A stretch of DNA of 64,000 nucleotides from Promethearchaeota archaeon (GTDB taxonomy: Archaea; Asgardarchaeota; Lokiarchaeia; Sigyniarchaeales; SOKP01), in contig SHMW01000007.1 in NCBI GenBank assembly GCA_008080735.1, positions 21,315 through 85,314 on the forward strand. Direction: 5' to 3'. A program made the position numbers and the translations under genes. Shown here piece after piece: positions 9,214 to 19,791 of this stretch. The notes beneath the pieces are model-generated. The model saw nothing but the letters and a program-made list of their open reading frames with translations, was not told the origin of the DNA and made no database searches. Each line of letters starts with the position of its first letter. Positions within the stretch are counted from its first letter, which is position 1.

Positions 9214-9594
9214 AGTGTTGAAAAATTTATATTGGGGAGAGTTAGGATTTGTCCAATGTTCTCTCCATCCATCTTTTGTTGTAGCAGCCGAAAAGAAAGT
9301 GTCACGAGCAACCTTAAATGTTAGAGTCTCTGGATTCCAAAATTTAGTATTTAATAGATTAGGTAATATTTTTTGAGAAGGAATATTAGCGAAAAAGTAT
9401 AAAAATCGAAAATTTGTGATATTCTTCTTTTATCAAAATTTTGTGTGATTTGAAATCTTTAAAATATTCTCCTAAAATTTATCGATTCGGATTCATCATG
9501 GTCAATCTGAAATCTATAATTACTTTATAACACTATATTGATATAGAGAAAGGAATATTGGTGATTTAATATAGATAGAGAAAGAAAAAAAGAA

Positions 9595-9984
9595 GTGATG
9601 AATACTTTAGAGAGTTGCGTGGATATGGAGGGTGTTAATATGGTCCAATATTTTAATGAATTGAGGGAATTAGGAAAATCTATTCAAAAAAATAAAAAGT
9701 TTAGAGAAGTCTTGGACTTCTGCAACACTCTGGGCAATGAAGAACGTTTAAAAATCGTTGAGAGTCTTAAAAAGCAAGACCATTGTGTATGCGAATTAGA
9801 GGTTATTTTAGACAAATCTCAACCAACCATTTCCCATCACTTACGGGAACTGGAAAAGATTGGACTCATACGAGGCTGGAAAAAAGGAAAATTTACTCAT
9901 TATGATATTGTTGATGAGAAAATGGAGCATTATATAAGTTTATTGACATCACGTTTTAAAGAGAAGGGAAAATCCTCTAATTAA
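9595..9984 (+). CDS. arsR: ArsR-family winged-helix regulator
   Basis: LGNEERLKIVESLKKQDHCVCELEVILDKSQPTISHHLRELEKIGLIRGWKKGKFTHYDI. Confidence 0.9.
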   Translation: MMNTLESCVDMEGVNMVQYFNELRELGKSIQKNKKFREVLDFCNTLGNEERLKIVESLKKQDHCVCELEVILDKSQPTISHHLRELEKIGLIRGWKKGKFTHYDIVDEKMEHYISLLTSRFKEKGKSSN

Positions 9985-10049
9985 AATTTGAAGTAGCATT
10001 CTTAGTTATTATTATAAATTGGAATAGAATAATATAAGTATACATAATA

Positions 10050-10589
10050 ATGTCTGAAATTAATATTAGTAAAGAGGATATCTCGTTCTTCGGAAATGAG
10101 GTACCTCAAGAGAAAGATATTATATTTAGTGGTTATGCACTAATTGCAAATAAAGTCGGCAGGATATATAGATGGCATTCACCCATTTTTATTACAACGG
10201 AAGAGATTATATTTTATCAACCTCTCCATTCTCGATTTAAAGAGGGGATAAATAAAGTAGAGCTCTATAAAACTCACGTATTTAAAAATTATAAGCATCT
10301 CTATGTTTCTTCTTGGGATATCCGACCGAAATATAATGAACGATCACCTGAAACAAAAGAGGAGTTTAAAGCACGATGGAAAAGGTTTCAAAAAACGGTC
10401 CTCCCTCATGTAATTAGGAGTATGAAGGAACATTTGAAATTCATCGAAGTAAATAAGGATGATCCTGAATTTTATAATGATAAAGATAATATGGAAATGC
10501 CTTGGTTTGGGACTGAAAAAAAATTAGAAACACATATTCAAAAAACATTGCCTAAACTCGAAAAAAAGTTAGCAAAAATTTCTAAATAA
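10050..10589 (+). CDS. Hypothetical protein
   Basis: Clean 179-aa ORF; no family recognised. Confidence 0.6.
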   Translation: MSEINISKEDISFFGNEVPQEKDIIFSGYALIANKVGRIYRWHSPIFITTEEIIFYQPLHSRFKEGINKVELYKTHVFKNYKHLYVSSWDIRPKYNERSPETKEEFKARWKRFQKTVLPHVIRSMKEHLKFIEVNKDDPEFYNDKDNMEMPWFGTEKKLETHIQKTLPKLEKKLAKISK

Positions 10590-10616
10590 TATCTAAAAAC
10601 AAGAAGGTGGAGCGGA

Positions 10617-11393
10617 ATGGAAAATAAGTTAGATCAACCACTTTGGCTGATTGTTTGTCAATCTGATTTAATTGCCAAAGCTAACCTTGCTTCAGAGCTT
10701 AATCAGAATGATCTTACACTAGATTCATATTTTAATTTTGATATGTCTATTTCAGAGATATACAAAGGTACGGATATGCCAGAGCTCATCCCAATGAGAC
10801 AATATATTTACGAAGACACACACTTTCCTTTACAAAAAATGAAAAGTAATGATATAATCATTTTTGCGATAGATTATCGCCATGATAAATATAATAAGTG
10901 TTTTTACTTCACGGAAAATAACAATAATCCTTCTTTTATAATTTTTGATGATAATGTCGTACAAAAAATCAGATCGGAATTAGATCTGCAAAATAGATTG
11001 CTAAATAACTTTCTGGAGAATCCTAAGAAAGTTCCAAACGAAGATAAGATAAAACAATTCATCACGAATATTCTTAATCCAGAAAAAGCAGAAGAAACGT
11101 ATGAAAAAATTGAATCATTTAATTCAAAAGATGTTCCCGCACTGACTAAGCATATGAATGATCGACGGGAATTACCAATTCAACACATTCAATTAGCCAA
11201 CAAAAGTGAAAACGCATTCGAGGCATATCGACATTATAGTCCACAGCAAGTTATTGATCTTATCGCAGCTATTCTCAATCATATCACGGGTATGACATTT
11301 GGGTTTATTTATAACGGTGAAATCAGCTCAGAACGAGATAAAACCTATAAAAAATGGATTATTTGGCTTGAGAGACAAAACTTCAAAAACTGA
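10617..11393 (+). CDS. Hypothetical protein
   Basis: Clean 258-aa ORF, co-directional with the previous gene; no family recognised. Confidence 0.6.
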   Translation: MENKLDQPLWLIVCQSDLIAKANLASELNQNDLTLDSYFNFDMSISEIYKGTDMPELIPMRQYIYEDTHFPLQKMKSNDIIIFAIDYRHDKYNKCFYFTENNNNPSFIIFDDNVVQKIRSELDLQNRLLNNFLENPKKVPNEDKIKQFITNILNPEKAEETYEKIESFNSKDVPALTKHMNDRRELPIQHIQLANKSENAFEAYRHYSPQQVIDLIAAILNHITGMTFGFIYNGEISSERDKTYKKWIIWLERQNFKN

Positions 11394-11403
11394 AATGGAA
11401 CTC

Positions 11404-12240
11404 TCACAAATTTTCTTCAATTTTTCTAAATTCTTTATTAACCAGTCTATCTATCCACCTTTCGGGTAAAATTTTGATTAATCGATATTTCAAGGTGCTG
11501 GGAGCAATCAAATAGCGTAATTTGGGTTTCTTTTTAATTAATGCTTCATAGACCACCTTACCAACTTCTTTTGGATTTAATCCTTCACTCTTTCCTTTTT
11601 CAATGGCGTGTTCTCCCAGTTTTTTAGCATACGGAGTGAAGATTGAGTTGGTTTCCCGTTTTAATAATTTCTTTCCTTTATCCCAAATAGGAGTGGCAAC
11701 TCTTCCTGGCTGAATAAGAATCACTTTCATATCGCAGAGGAGTAACTCTCGTCGTAATGAATCGCTATAACCTTCCAATGCAAATTTACTCGCGCAGTAG
11801 GGACCGAAAAACGGAGTCGCAAAAAACCCACTATCACTACTCATCATAATTATTCGCCCCTTTGACTTTTCCAGCAGAGGAAAAAATGTTTTAGTCACCA
11901 TATGAATTCCAAATAAATTTACTTCAAATTGTTCCCGAAGATCTTGAATTGGAAGATCCATAAGTGGTCCTGCACGAGCGATACCAGCATTGTTTACGAG
12001 GCCATAGAGCCCCGTTTTTTGTTCTTTAATATTATTAAATGCGTCTTGAATTGTCTTTTCAATAGTAACATCGAGATATATCGGGGAGATATTTGGAATA
12101 TTTACTAACTCTTGAAAGTCTTTACCATCCCGGACCCCACCATACACAGAAAACCCGTTATATGCAAGACATTCTGCTGTTGCGCGCCCAATACCGCTAC
12201 TCGCTCCTGTAATTAATATCGCCTTTCGATTTTCATTCAT
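11404..12240 (-). CDS. Short-chain dehydrogenase/reductase
   Basis: ITGASSGIGRATA, NNAG, YCASKFALEGYS. Confidence 0.9.
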   Translation of the reverse strand: MNENRKAILITGASSGIGRATAECLAYNGFSVYGGVRDGKDFQELVNIPNISPIYLDVTIEKTIQDAFNNIKEQKTGLYGLVNNAGIARAGPLMDLPIQDLREQFEVNLFGIHMVTKTFFPLLEKSKGRIIMMSSDSGFFATPFFGPYCASKFALEGYSDSLRRELLLCDMKVILIQPGRVATPIWDKGKKLLKRETNSIFTPYAKKLGEHAIEKGKSEGLNPKEVGKVVYEALIKKKPKLRYLIAPSTLKYRLIKILPERWIDRLVNKEFRKIEENL

Positions 12241-12432
12241 AATTAGCCTAATTTCTTTTAATTATGTATTTTATCAATCTTTAACTAATGAATGAATCGC
12301 TATATATGAGCTCTATTGATGAATAGCTAAAAAGAAATAGAAAATGAATATTTAAAATAAAAATTGAAAATAAGCGAAATAAAAAAAACTTTAAATTAAA
12401 ATAAAGGAGATTTTGTTAAACATTCTGTTTTA

Positions 12433-12519
12433 CTATGTAAGACCATACTTAATTAGGATTATAATTATCACAACTATTATTAAAACTAATACACCTATAA
12501 AGATCCAGAATGGGTCCAT
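12433..12519 (-). CDS. Possible 28-aa single-TM microprotein
   Basis: Reverse-strand ATG..TAG: MDPFWIFIGVLVLIIVVIIIILIKYGLT; below ORF track cutoff. Confidence 0.35.
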   Translation of the reverse strand: MDPFWIFIGVLVLIIVVIIIILIKYGLT

Positions 12520-12800
12520 TTTAGCTATTCAACTCTAATTGATTTCTATGTAGTAATATTTAAATTCTCTATAAATACTTTTTCAAAGTCCACTTTCCGA
12601 TCTAATGAAAAAAATGAAAAAACTTCAGATGGTTAGAATTGCCAAAATCTAAAATTTGATTTATATGTATAGATTATAAACTATTTCTTGAGATTCCCTT
12701 AATTTAGGAACTGTTTTTTAGAAAACCCTTATAGAGTGAAGAGATAAGATATATTTAATTAGATCGACACATAACACTAAAACCAAACGAGGTGTAAATT

Positions 12801-12917
12801 ATGCCTAAGGTTGAATTGGAATGTCCTATGTGTGATGCGACTTTTACTGGAGATACCGAAGAAGAGGCGAGGAGAAAAAAGAAGGAGCATGGTAGGACTC
12901 ATCACAGGAGTAAGTAA
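12801..12917 (+). CDS. Small zinc-finger protein (38 aa)
   Basis: MPKVELECPMCDATFTGDTEEEARRKKKEHGRTHHRSK, CPMC plus His residues, purine-rich GAGGTG upstream of ATG; below ORF track cutoff. Confidence 0.65.
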   Translation: MPKVELECPMCDATFTGDTEEEARRKKKEHGRTHHRSK

Positions 12918-13147
12918 TTAGTTTTTTCATAAATACTCCCTTCTTTTATATTTTTTAAGGAAGAATCTAATTTTTTTTATTTACAATAATTAACTCATCT
13001 TAGAAATAGATTCTATTTTATTCTAATTTCATAAAATATGGAAACTCCCTTCCTTTTTATAGGGTAGAACAAGAATACATTTATTATGATGGATTTCCAT
13101 AAAATTAATGTTGAACCAATTTTTATCTTATTCGGGGAGATACCACT

Positions 13148-14413
13148 ATGAACGATTTTAACCGCAAAAAGAATTTAATAAAGTTTCTGAATATAATCAA
13201 CCCATCAGAAATTAATATTAAGAAGGAAGAGATATTTTATCGGGAAAAGTATAAAGAAATCATTAATTATTTGAAGTTAATTTTAACGGAATCCAAGGAT
13301 TTGGAAATTTATAATTATGTTAACCCAAAAGGATTAGTATTAATTCACGCTCATCCAGGAATTGATTTATTAGATTATCTAAAATTAATTTGTTCAAACT
13401 TTTATATTCATTGCGTACAATTTAAAGAATCTGAAATTGCCGAAAATCCTAAGGAATTTTTAGAGGATTTTACTAGTATTTTTAACTATTTTGATGAGAT
13501 TCTAATAGAAGAATCGGGCAAACAGAGTAAGGATAAAAATCAAAAGGAAGATAATTCAAAAGAAATTAATAATCAAAAACTACTAATAGTGAATCAAAAC
13601 CAGCGTTTGGAACAGCTTGTAGGGGTTAATAATTTGCTCCAGAAGTTCTTGTTTTATTATCAAGAAGAGGATAATTTAACTAAAATAATAAAAAATAATC
13701 TGGTAATCATATGGGTTATTTATAATTATGAAGGCATTTTAAACGTTTCAGACCAAATTTACAAAGTGTTTGATTTTATAATTAGAGTTCCGATATTAAA
13801 TAAGATGGAGCGACAACAGGTTTTTAGGGAATTCATGGAAAAGAATCCAAAAATCTCATTTGATATTAATAAACTTGTTGAATTGACAGAAGAATGGGAA
13901 GTTGAGGAGATTAATCATTTACTTAGAACGGGGATCTTAAAGCATCATATAAATGCCGATTTGAATACAACTAGCAATGAAATCACGGATATCATTATAG
14001 ATTTAGTGGAGTCCAGAGAATTTATTCCATATGGTAAAAAACACCTTGAAAAGAACAAAAAAGAACAAAAAAGCATCCCAGAAGGATCTTCTACAGAGAA
14101 AAACATAACAGAACGAGACTTGAAAGAACACATACCGATAGAGTCAAAAGAAGAGATTCTTAATCAAATTAAATCTGAAAATTATTCTGAGTTTATGCTC
14201 AACCAATTATATGAAAACGCTGCTTCGGAAAATTATAATGAATTGGTTTTGATTATTGATAAATTAGACAAAAAAGAACCTTTGGAAGATAACGATAGGA
14301 AATTACTGTCGAAATATCCATTTATATTAAATAATTCTCCATCCCGAGCCCAAATATTTCTCGAGAAAGCAAAAAAAAGAATTGATATGATTACCAAATC
14401 ATTCGGAAAATAA
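13148..14413 (+). CDS. Degenerate AAA-like protein upstream of SMC
   Basis: 421 aa; GLVLIHAHPGIDLLDYL sits where a Walker A GPPGTGKT would be; FDFIIRVPILNKMERQQVFREFMEKNP resembles AAA second-region helices. Confidence 0.4.
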   Translation: MNDFNRKKNLIKFLNIINPSEINIKKEEIFYREKYKEIINYLKLILTESKDLEIYNYVNPKGLVLIHAHPGIDLLDYLKLICSNFYIHCVQFKESEIAENPKEFLEDFTSIFNYFDEILIEESGKQSKDKNQKEDNSKEINNQKLLIVNQNQRLEQLVGVNNLLQKFLFYYQEEDNLTKIIKNNLVIIWVIYNYEGILNVSDQIYKVFDFIIRVPILNKMERQQVFREFMEKNPKISFDINKLVELTEEWEVEEINHLLRTGILKHHINADLNTTSNEITDIIIDLVESREFIPYGKKHLEKNKKEQKSIPEGSSTEKNITERDLKEHIPIESKEEILNQIKSENYSEFMLNQLYENAASENYNELVLIIDKLDKKEPLEDNDRKLLSKYPFILNNSPSRAQIFLEKAKKRIDMITKSFGK

Positions 14414-14431
14414 GATAAGAGTAGATATTAA

Positions 14432-17400
14432 ATGAGTGATAATTCTAAAGAGACCATGGAAATAGGGAGGAAAAATCCATTGGAGAGACCAGTTCATATC
14501 CAGAAAGTCATTTTAGAAAACTTTCTCTCATTTAAAAAAGATGAAGTAAATATTGGAGATAATAAATTTATTATTATAATCGGACCAAATTGGAGCGGTA
14601 AGACATCAATATTTCAAGGAATAAAATTTGCGCTCGGAAGTAATGAGCGAGGAGAACGTTACCCCAAATGGTCAGATTTTATACGCCATGGACAAGACCA
14701 TACGATGGTTGAGATACATATTTTAGATAATTCTAACTTATTAAAAATCAGAAGAACTGTTGTAAAAGGTCATTCTCCGTTTTTCGAATTGAAAACACCT
14801 AAAGATAAAGAATTTAGAAAAGTTAAAGCCAGTGAAATTCAAGAGATCGTTTCAGAGCTACATTATAATCCTGATAATCAATTTGCGTTTGTGAGTCAAG
14901 GAAAGATCGATGCTATCAAGGATCTCAAACCTACTGAACTTTGTACTTTTCTTGAAGAAGGAATCGGATTGATTGGATTAAGAAAGGAAATTTTACAAAA
15001 AAAGGATGATATCGAGATTCTAAATTCAGAATTATTATCTCTAAACACAAAAAAGAATTCTTTAAATATCAATTTAGAGCTCTTGAGGCCAAAATTAGAA
15101 AGATTAGAGGAGAAAAAGAAGCTAGAGAAGAGAAAACGAAACTTTGAGGATGAGTTGTTATGGGCGAACCGTCAAAAATTATTATTGGAAATTGTGGATC
15201 TAACAGATGAGGTTAAAAAACTAAATTCTATGATACATACGGTTGAGACTCAAAAGCAAGAAAACCTCGAAGAAGCTGAATCATTATCAAAAGAAATTGA
15301 ACAAATAGAGGACGAAATTAATAAAATATCAAAAGAACTTGGGCAAAATGAATATCGTAAACAAGATTTAGTAGGGAAAATTAAGAGATGGCAGAAAGCA
15401 AAGGTTCAAATGAAAGAAGAACTGGACAGAATTTCTGAAAAAAGAAAAATTCAAGAAAAAAAGCTAGAAAACCTTCAAAAACAGAAAGTAAGCATTCACA
15501 GCAATTTATCTGCGGTAGATAAAGAGGTTTCTGATATTGAAGAGAAAATTGAAGAATTAATTAAAGAACAAGCGGAATTATCAGATAAAATCGAGGAAAA
15601 TAAAGTATTTTTAGAACAATATAATCAATTAGCCTCTGAAATAAAGCAAAAAGAAAGACAAATTGAAAAGAATAGAACTATAATACAAGATCTTGATAGC
15701 CAAATTAATCAACTGTTTCAAAGTTTCAAAGATATCAAACATAAACTGGATAAAAACAAATGGTTTTTAGAAAATCCAACTAAAAATTTATTAAAAGAGC
15801 TTGATGTAAAATTAGAAAAAACTTCATCGAGATTATTCGCTATTGAAGAGGAATTAAAGAAATTAGAACATGAAAAATCACGGAAAATTAATGAATTTAA
15901 GCGTTTGAGAGGATCCTTGGACGAAAGGAGAATTGTATTGCCAACGAATATAAATATTCTGAAAGATGAAATCAGAAAAAGAGATTTGGCTGTTAAGGGG
16001 CCTATTATTGAATATATTAAATATGATGATAAATTAAGTTATGCAATTGAATCTGTATTAGGGGAAAAGCTCCTATATAGTTTTGTTGCCTCCGATTGGG
16101 ACACATTAGATCTTTTAAAGAGGTTAAAAGAAAAATATAAAGCCTATTGTAATATCTATGTTCCTAAATCAGCAAATATTCACCCTTTAAGAACTTTTGA
16201 AGCCGAAGGGGCTGTTGGATATTTAGCAGAACTTATAAAAACCAATGATATTGAGATCAAAAAGGTAATTTACTCTAAAGTTAAAAATTGCTTGGTGGTG
16301 AAAGACTACAGAAGCGGGAAAGATATGTATAAGAAATATAATTTCAAAGGGAAATGTGTCACGCTTAAGGGAGAACAGATTATTTCATATAAATATGTCT
16401 ATGAGACTCCATATCGTAAACAATTAAAAGGATTATTGAGCGCAGGAACTCAAAAGGAGCAAGCAGATAAGTTAGAAAATCAGATAAAGCGTCTTACAGA
16501 TAATATTTCAGATTTAAAAGTGCAAGCATCAAAATTGGACAATATCCAAAAAGATATTTACAATAAAAAGCGTGCATTCAATGACCTCCTCTACAATTTT
16601 AACCAGAAACAGAGAATCACTTCAAAGAAAAACCAATTATATGAACAAAAGGCGAATTTAGAAGAACTAAACACTCAACTTTCTAAAGAGATTGATATTC
16701 TTAAAACTGAATTGAAAGAATTAGAAAAAGAAAAATCTCCCGATTTCTTCAAATGGAACGAACGTTTAAACAAAATACCTAACCAATTAAAAGATTTGAA
16801 TAAGGAAAAGAAAGAATGGAACAAAAAACTTGCCGAAAGTAGGGAAATATATTCTGCTGTTGACGCGAAAATAAGTAAGGTCGATAGCAAAATAGAACTC
16901 TTGAGTACAGAGTTTGAGACTAAGCAAGAAAACTTCCAAAAGGCGGATAAAGAAGCGTTTGAGATCTATCGGGAATTAGATGATGTTGAAACAAACATCA
17001 ATGAACTTAATGAGAAGATTTACAACTTAAAAGAAAAAAGAAAAGAGAAACTAGCGGACAAATCAATTTTAGATAAGAAAAGAATTGAATTAGAGTTAAA
17101 AATTGAACAAGAAACCATAAACTTAAAACATACTAAACAAGAACTTAATTCTAGAAATGAAGACTTGGCGCGTGTCGATAGGGAAATTGGTGGAGAGAAA
17201 AAGGAGGAGGAAATCGAAACACGACCCGTTCAAGAAATTAAAGACGACATCTTCCAAATAGACAAAGAATTATTGAAATATTATGATGTAGATGATTCTA
17301 TCTTAGTGGAGCGCGACCAAATTATGTCATCACTTAAGAAAATCGCAAAGAATCAGAAAGATTTGGAAAATGATATCAATGCTGCAAAAGATACGGAAAA

Positions 17401-17893
17401 TAAGTTAGAAAGTACCTATTATCGAAAGTTTGAGTCCGTCTTAGAGGAATTGGAATCAAAAATCAATTATAAATTTGAGGCATCTGAGATTAATGTCTAT
17501 TGTGCCTTAGAACTCATCGGAAATTTTGAAGAATTGGGAGTCGATATAAAAGCGGCGACTTCGAATAAACCTCTAATATCATGTACTGCTTTGAGCGGAG
17601 GGCAAGTCTCGATGGTATCCATCGCATTAATATTATCACTTCAAGAAATGCGACCATCACCCTTATGCATGTTTGACGAGGCTGCGATGTTTTTGGATGA
17701 TAAAAACGCCGAAATTACATATGAACTAATAAAATCGACCTTAGAACACAATCCTATTCAAATGATTATGTTTCTTCCCAAATCTTCTAATGCGTTATAT
17801 AAATTAGCTGAGCAATTAATTGGAGTCGCTCGAGTGGGAAAGGAAGAAGTATCAACAATATTTAAACCTAAAATAGTTGAACATAAAGGCTGA
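14432..17893 (+). CDS. smc: Chromosome segregation SMC protein (divergent)
   Basis: Walker A GPNWSGKTS, long coiled coils, hinge region, LSGGQVSMVSIALILSLQEM signature, Walker B LCMFDEAAMFLDD. Confidence 0.88.
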   Translation: MSDNSKETMEIGRKNPLERPVHIQKVILENFLSFKKDEVNIGDNKFIIIIGPNWSGKTSIFQGIKFALGSNERGERYPKWSDFIRHGQDHTMVEIHILDNSNLLKIRRTVVKGHSPFFELKTPKDKEFRKVKASEIQEIVSELHYNPDNQFAFVSQGKIDAIKDLKPTELCTFLEEGIGLIGLRKEILQKKDDIEILNSELLSLNTKKNSLNINLELLRPKLERLEEKKKLEKRKRNFEDELLWANRQKLLLEIVDLTDEVKKLNSMIHTVETQKQENLEEAESLSKEIEQIEDEINKISKELGQNEYRKQDLVGKIKRWQKAKVQMKEELDRISEKRKIQEKKLENLQKQKVSIHSNLSAVDKEVSDIEEKIEELIKEQAELSDKIEENKVFLEQYNQLASEIKQKERQIEKNRTIIQDLDSQINQLFQSFKDIKHKLDKNKWFLENPTKNLLKELDVKLEKTSSRLFAIEEELKKLEHEKSRKINEFKRLRGSLDERRIVLPTNINILKDEIRKRDLAVKGPIIEYIKYDDKLSYAIESVLGEKLLYSFVASDWDTLDLLKRLKEKYKAYCNIYVPKSANIHPLRTFEAEGAVGYLAELIKTNDIEIKKVIYSKVKNCLVVKDYRSGKDMYKKYNFKGKCVTLKGEQIISYKYVYETPYRKQLKGLLSAGTQKEQADKLENQIKRLTDNISDLKVQASKLDNIQKDIYNKKRAFNDLLYNFNQKQRITSKKNQLYEQKANLEELNTQLSKEIDILKTELKELEKEKSPDFFKWNERLNKIPNQLKDLNKEKKEWNKKLAESREIYSAVDAKISKVDSKIELLSTEFETKQENFQKADKEAFEIYRELDDVETNINELNEKIYNLKEKRKEKLADKSILDKKRIELELKIEQETINLKHTKQELNSRNEDLARVDREIGGEKKEEEIETRPVQEIKDDIFQIDKELLKYYDVDDSILVERDQIMSSLKKIAKNQKDLENDINAAKDTENKLESTYYRKFESVLEELESKINYKFEASEINVYCALELIGNFEELGVDIKAATSNKPLISCTALSGGQVSMVSIALILSLQEMRPSPLCMFDEAAMFLDDKNAEITYELIKSTLEHNPIQMIMFLPKSSNALYKLAEQLIGVARVGKEEVSTIFKPKIVEHKG

Positions 17894-18552
17894 TGATGAA
17901 AAATATCGACTTTTCAGAGGATATACGAAACAAGATTAGGGGGATTTTTGATAAGGTCCATTCAGGCGAGATTTCTTTACTTAATTATGAATTAGTCCCG
18001 ATTTTTCAAGAATTAAAAGATTCTCTGAATACTTCAAATCTGAATAATTATTCCAAGACCTATGTGGAAGCATGTAATCTTCTCGATAAAAAATTTGAAG
18101 AATTAAAAGAATTACTATACTCATTGGATGAGGAGAAAAAGTTTACAGAATACCTCGAATCAGAACCATCCGATAGTGAAATTTCAGCATTATTTACAGA
18201 TTGTTGGATAAAAACGTTTCATTCTCCGATCTTATCATATAATTTTCTTGAGGAAAGTAAGGATAGATTAATACGAGAAAGAACTTCTCCATTGGTAATT
18301 GAGCATTTACAAGCAGAGAAATCTAATGAGAAATTCATCTTAGAATTACCTAAGCACAAATTTACCGAAAAGATGATGAATTTTTTTGATGCTATTAAAG
18401 ATAAATTACCGTGTTCTTTCTATGAGGTTTTTGAGGAGGAAACCAACCAATTAGAATTATATAAACAGTTTGTCTATCTCTTGCATCTTCTTCAGATAGG
18501 AAAGATTCAATATCAAATGGAGACTAACACACTCTATTTAGGAGGCGTATAA
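17893..18552 (+). CDS. scpA: ScpA-like kleisin
   Basis: Overlaps the SMC stop; size and position between SMC and ScpB; C-terminal winged-helix-like end. Confidence 0.6.
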   Translation: MMKNIDFSEDIRNKIRGIFDKVHSGEISLLNYELVPIFQELKDSLNTSNLNNYSKTYVEACNLLDKKFEELKELLYSLDEEKKFTEYLESEPSDSEISALFTDCWIKTFHSPILSYNFLEESKDRLIRERTSPLVIEHLQAEKSNEKFILELPKHKFTEKMMNFFDAIKDKLPCSFYEVFEEETNQLELYKQFVYLLHLLQIGKIQYQMETNTLYLGGV

Positions 18553-18553
18553 T

Positions 18554-19078
18554 ATGAATGAGTTTTCTATATTGATGAATCTCCTTAGTAATAGGATTAG
18601 TAAAAATCAAATAGGTGCCACCAAGCAAGAACTTATGGAAGCTCTAAATTTGAGAAAAGATAAGGATGCATATTATTTTCAAGAATTGCTTTCGCAATTA
18701 TCGAATTATATCGAGCCCCTAGGACTTTATGTTCGGTTCAATCCAGTGGATCATCACTGGTTTATATCCCATGATTTTAAAACCTCTAACCTATTGTCAG
18801 CGAATCCATTTCAAGATAAACCGAAATTAGCTGCAACTTTATTCTGTGTTTTGGTTGCATGCTTGAAAAGCTCGGGTTCCGCGAAAGTAAAGGATATAAA
18901 GGAGTTGCGGAAAAAAAAGGGGGTACTCCGTGATTTAAAGAAATTAGAAGAGGAGGGATATATTTTACTTGACGATGAAGAAAAGCAAGTTATATTAACG
19001 CCATTAATCGGATATCAATTAGATATTCAAAAATTATTTGTTAAGCTCTCTCTCAAATTAAAAGAGGAAAAGGAATAA
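18554..19078 (+). CDS. scpB: ScpB-like condensin accessory protein
   Basis: Double winged-helix protein directly after ScpA-like ORF; ATLFCVLVACLKSSGSAKVKDIKELRKKKGVLRDLKKLEEEGYI. Confidence 0.65.
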   Translation: MNEFSILMNLLSNRISKNQIGATKQELMEALNLRKDKDAYYFQELLSQLSNYIEPLGLYVRFNPVDHHWFISHDFKTSNLLSANPFQDKPKLAATLFCVLVACLKSSGSAKVKDIKELRKKKGVLRDLKKLEEEGYILLDDEEKQVILTPLIGYQLDIQKLFVKLSLKLKEEKE

Positions 19079-19103
19079 AAACTATAAAAAATCTTAGCTT
19101 GGC

Positions 19104-19742
19104 TTATTTGACTGAGATTTGTAGGATCATCTCGGCGACATGATCGTTGTAGGTCTGAACATCTTCAAATCCTTCTATTTGCTCGGCGCAAGTTATAAAG
19201 AATTCCTTCACATTGATTTTCCTTTTCGAAAAGAAATCGGTAATTTTTCCTTTCAGCTCCTCTAGTTTTTCATTCCGATTAGGATCATCTTTCAATAAGT
19301 CAAGCTTGTTAATAGCAATATATATATTTTCCGGAAAAAACCTGACATCGTTAAAAAATTTAAATTGTTTCTCAATATCTCTGTCAAGGGCAAATACAGC
19401 TATAATTTGCGTAGCTATTCTGCTAATGGTTATTACGCCCATTTTAATTACTGCACGCGACACGTCCCCGCCCGGAGCAAAGATCGTATGAGCTTTATTG
19501 GTGTCATCTTCCCTAAATACAACACGGTTGGGATGGATTGTTTTTGTTTCTTTCTCATTCAATTTGTTTTCTTTATTTCCACCTGGAAGTGTTGCCTCTC
19601 CCGAAAAGTCCGTTTTTACTACAATACATTTTTTTCCTCCCTCTACATTTTCAATATCTCCTTTATTAAGATACCGGACAAACATACGTAATATAGAGGT
19701 TTTCCCCACACTCACGTCTCCTAATAAGCCAATATTTACCAT
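19104..19742 (-). CDS. Small GTPase with atypical G3
   Basis: P-loop GDVSVGKTS, NKLD G4; TIFAPGGDVSRAV in place of DxxGQ. Confidence 0.75.
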   Translation of the reverse strand: MVNIGLLGDVSVGKTSILRMFVRYLNKGDIENVEGGKKCIVVKTDFSGEATLPGGNKENKLNEKETKTIHPNRVVFREDDTNKAHTIFAPGGDVSRAVIKMGVITISRIATQIIAVFALDRDIEKQFKFFNDVRFFPENIYIAINKLDLLKDDPNRNEKLEELKGKITDFFSKRKINVKEFFITCAEQIEGFEDVQTYNDHVAEMILQISVK

Positions 19743-19791
19743 ACTATTATACCTCCTTTTGTCCTTGTTTTTTTAAGTTTATTTCTTATCA

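Noticed and set aside
9533-9546. CTATAT-TG-ATATAG inverted repeat upstream of arsR as an ArsR operator
   Set aside because: In an AT-rich promoter region such short palindromes occur by chance and no matching copy was seen upstream of ACR3; could equally be a TATA element.
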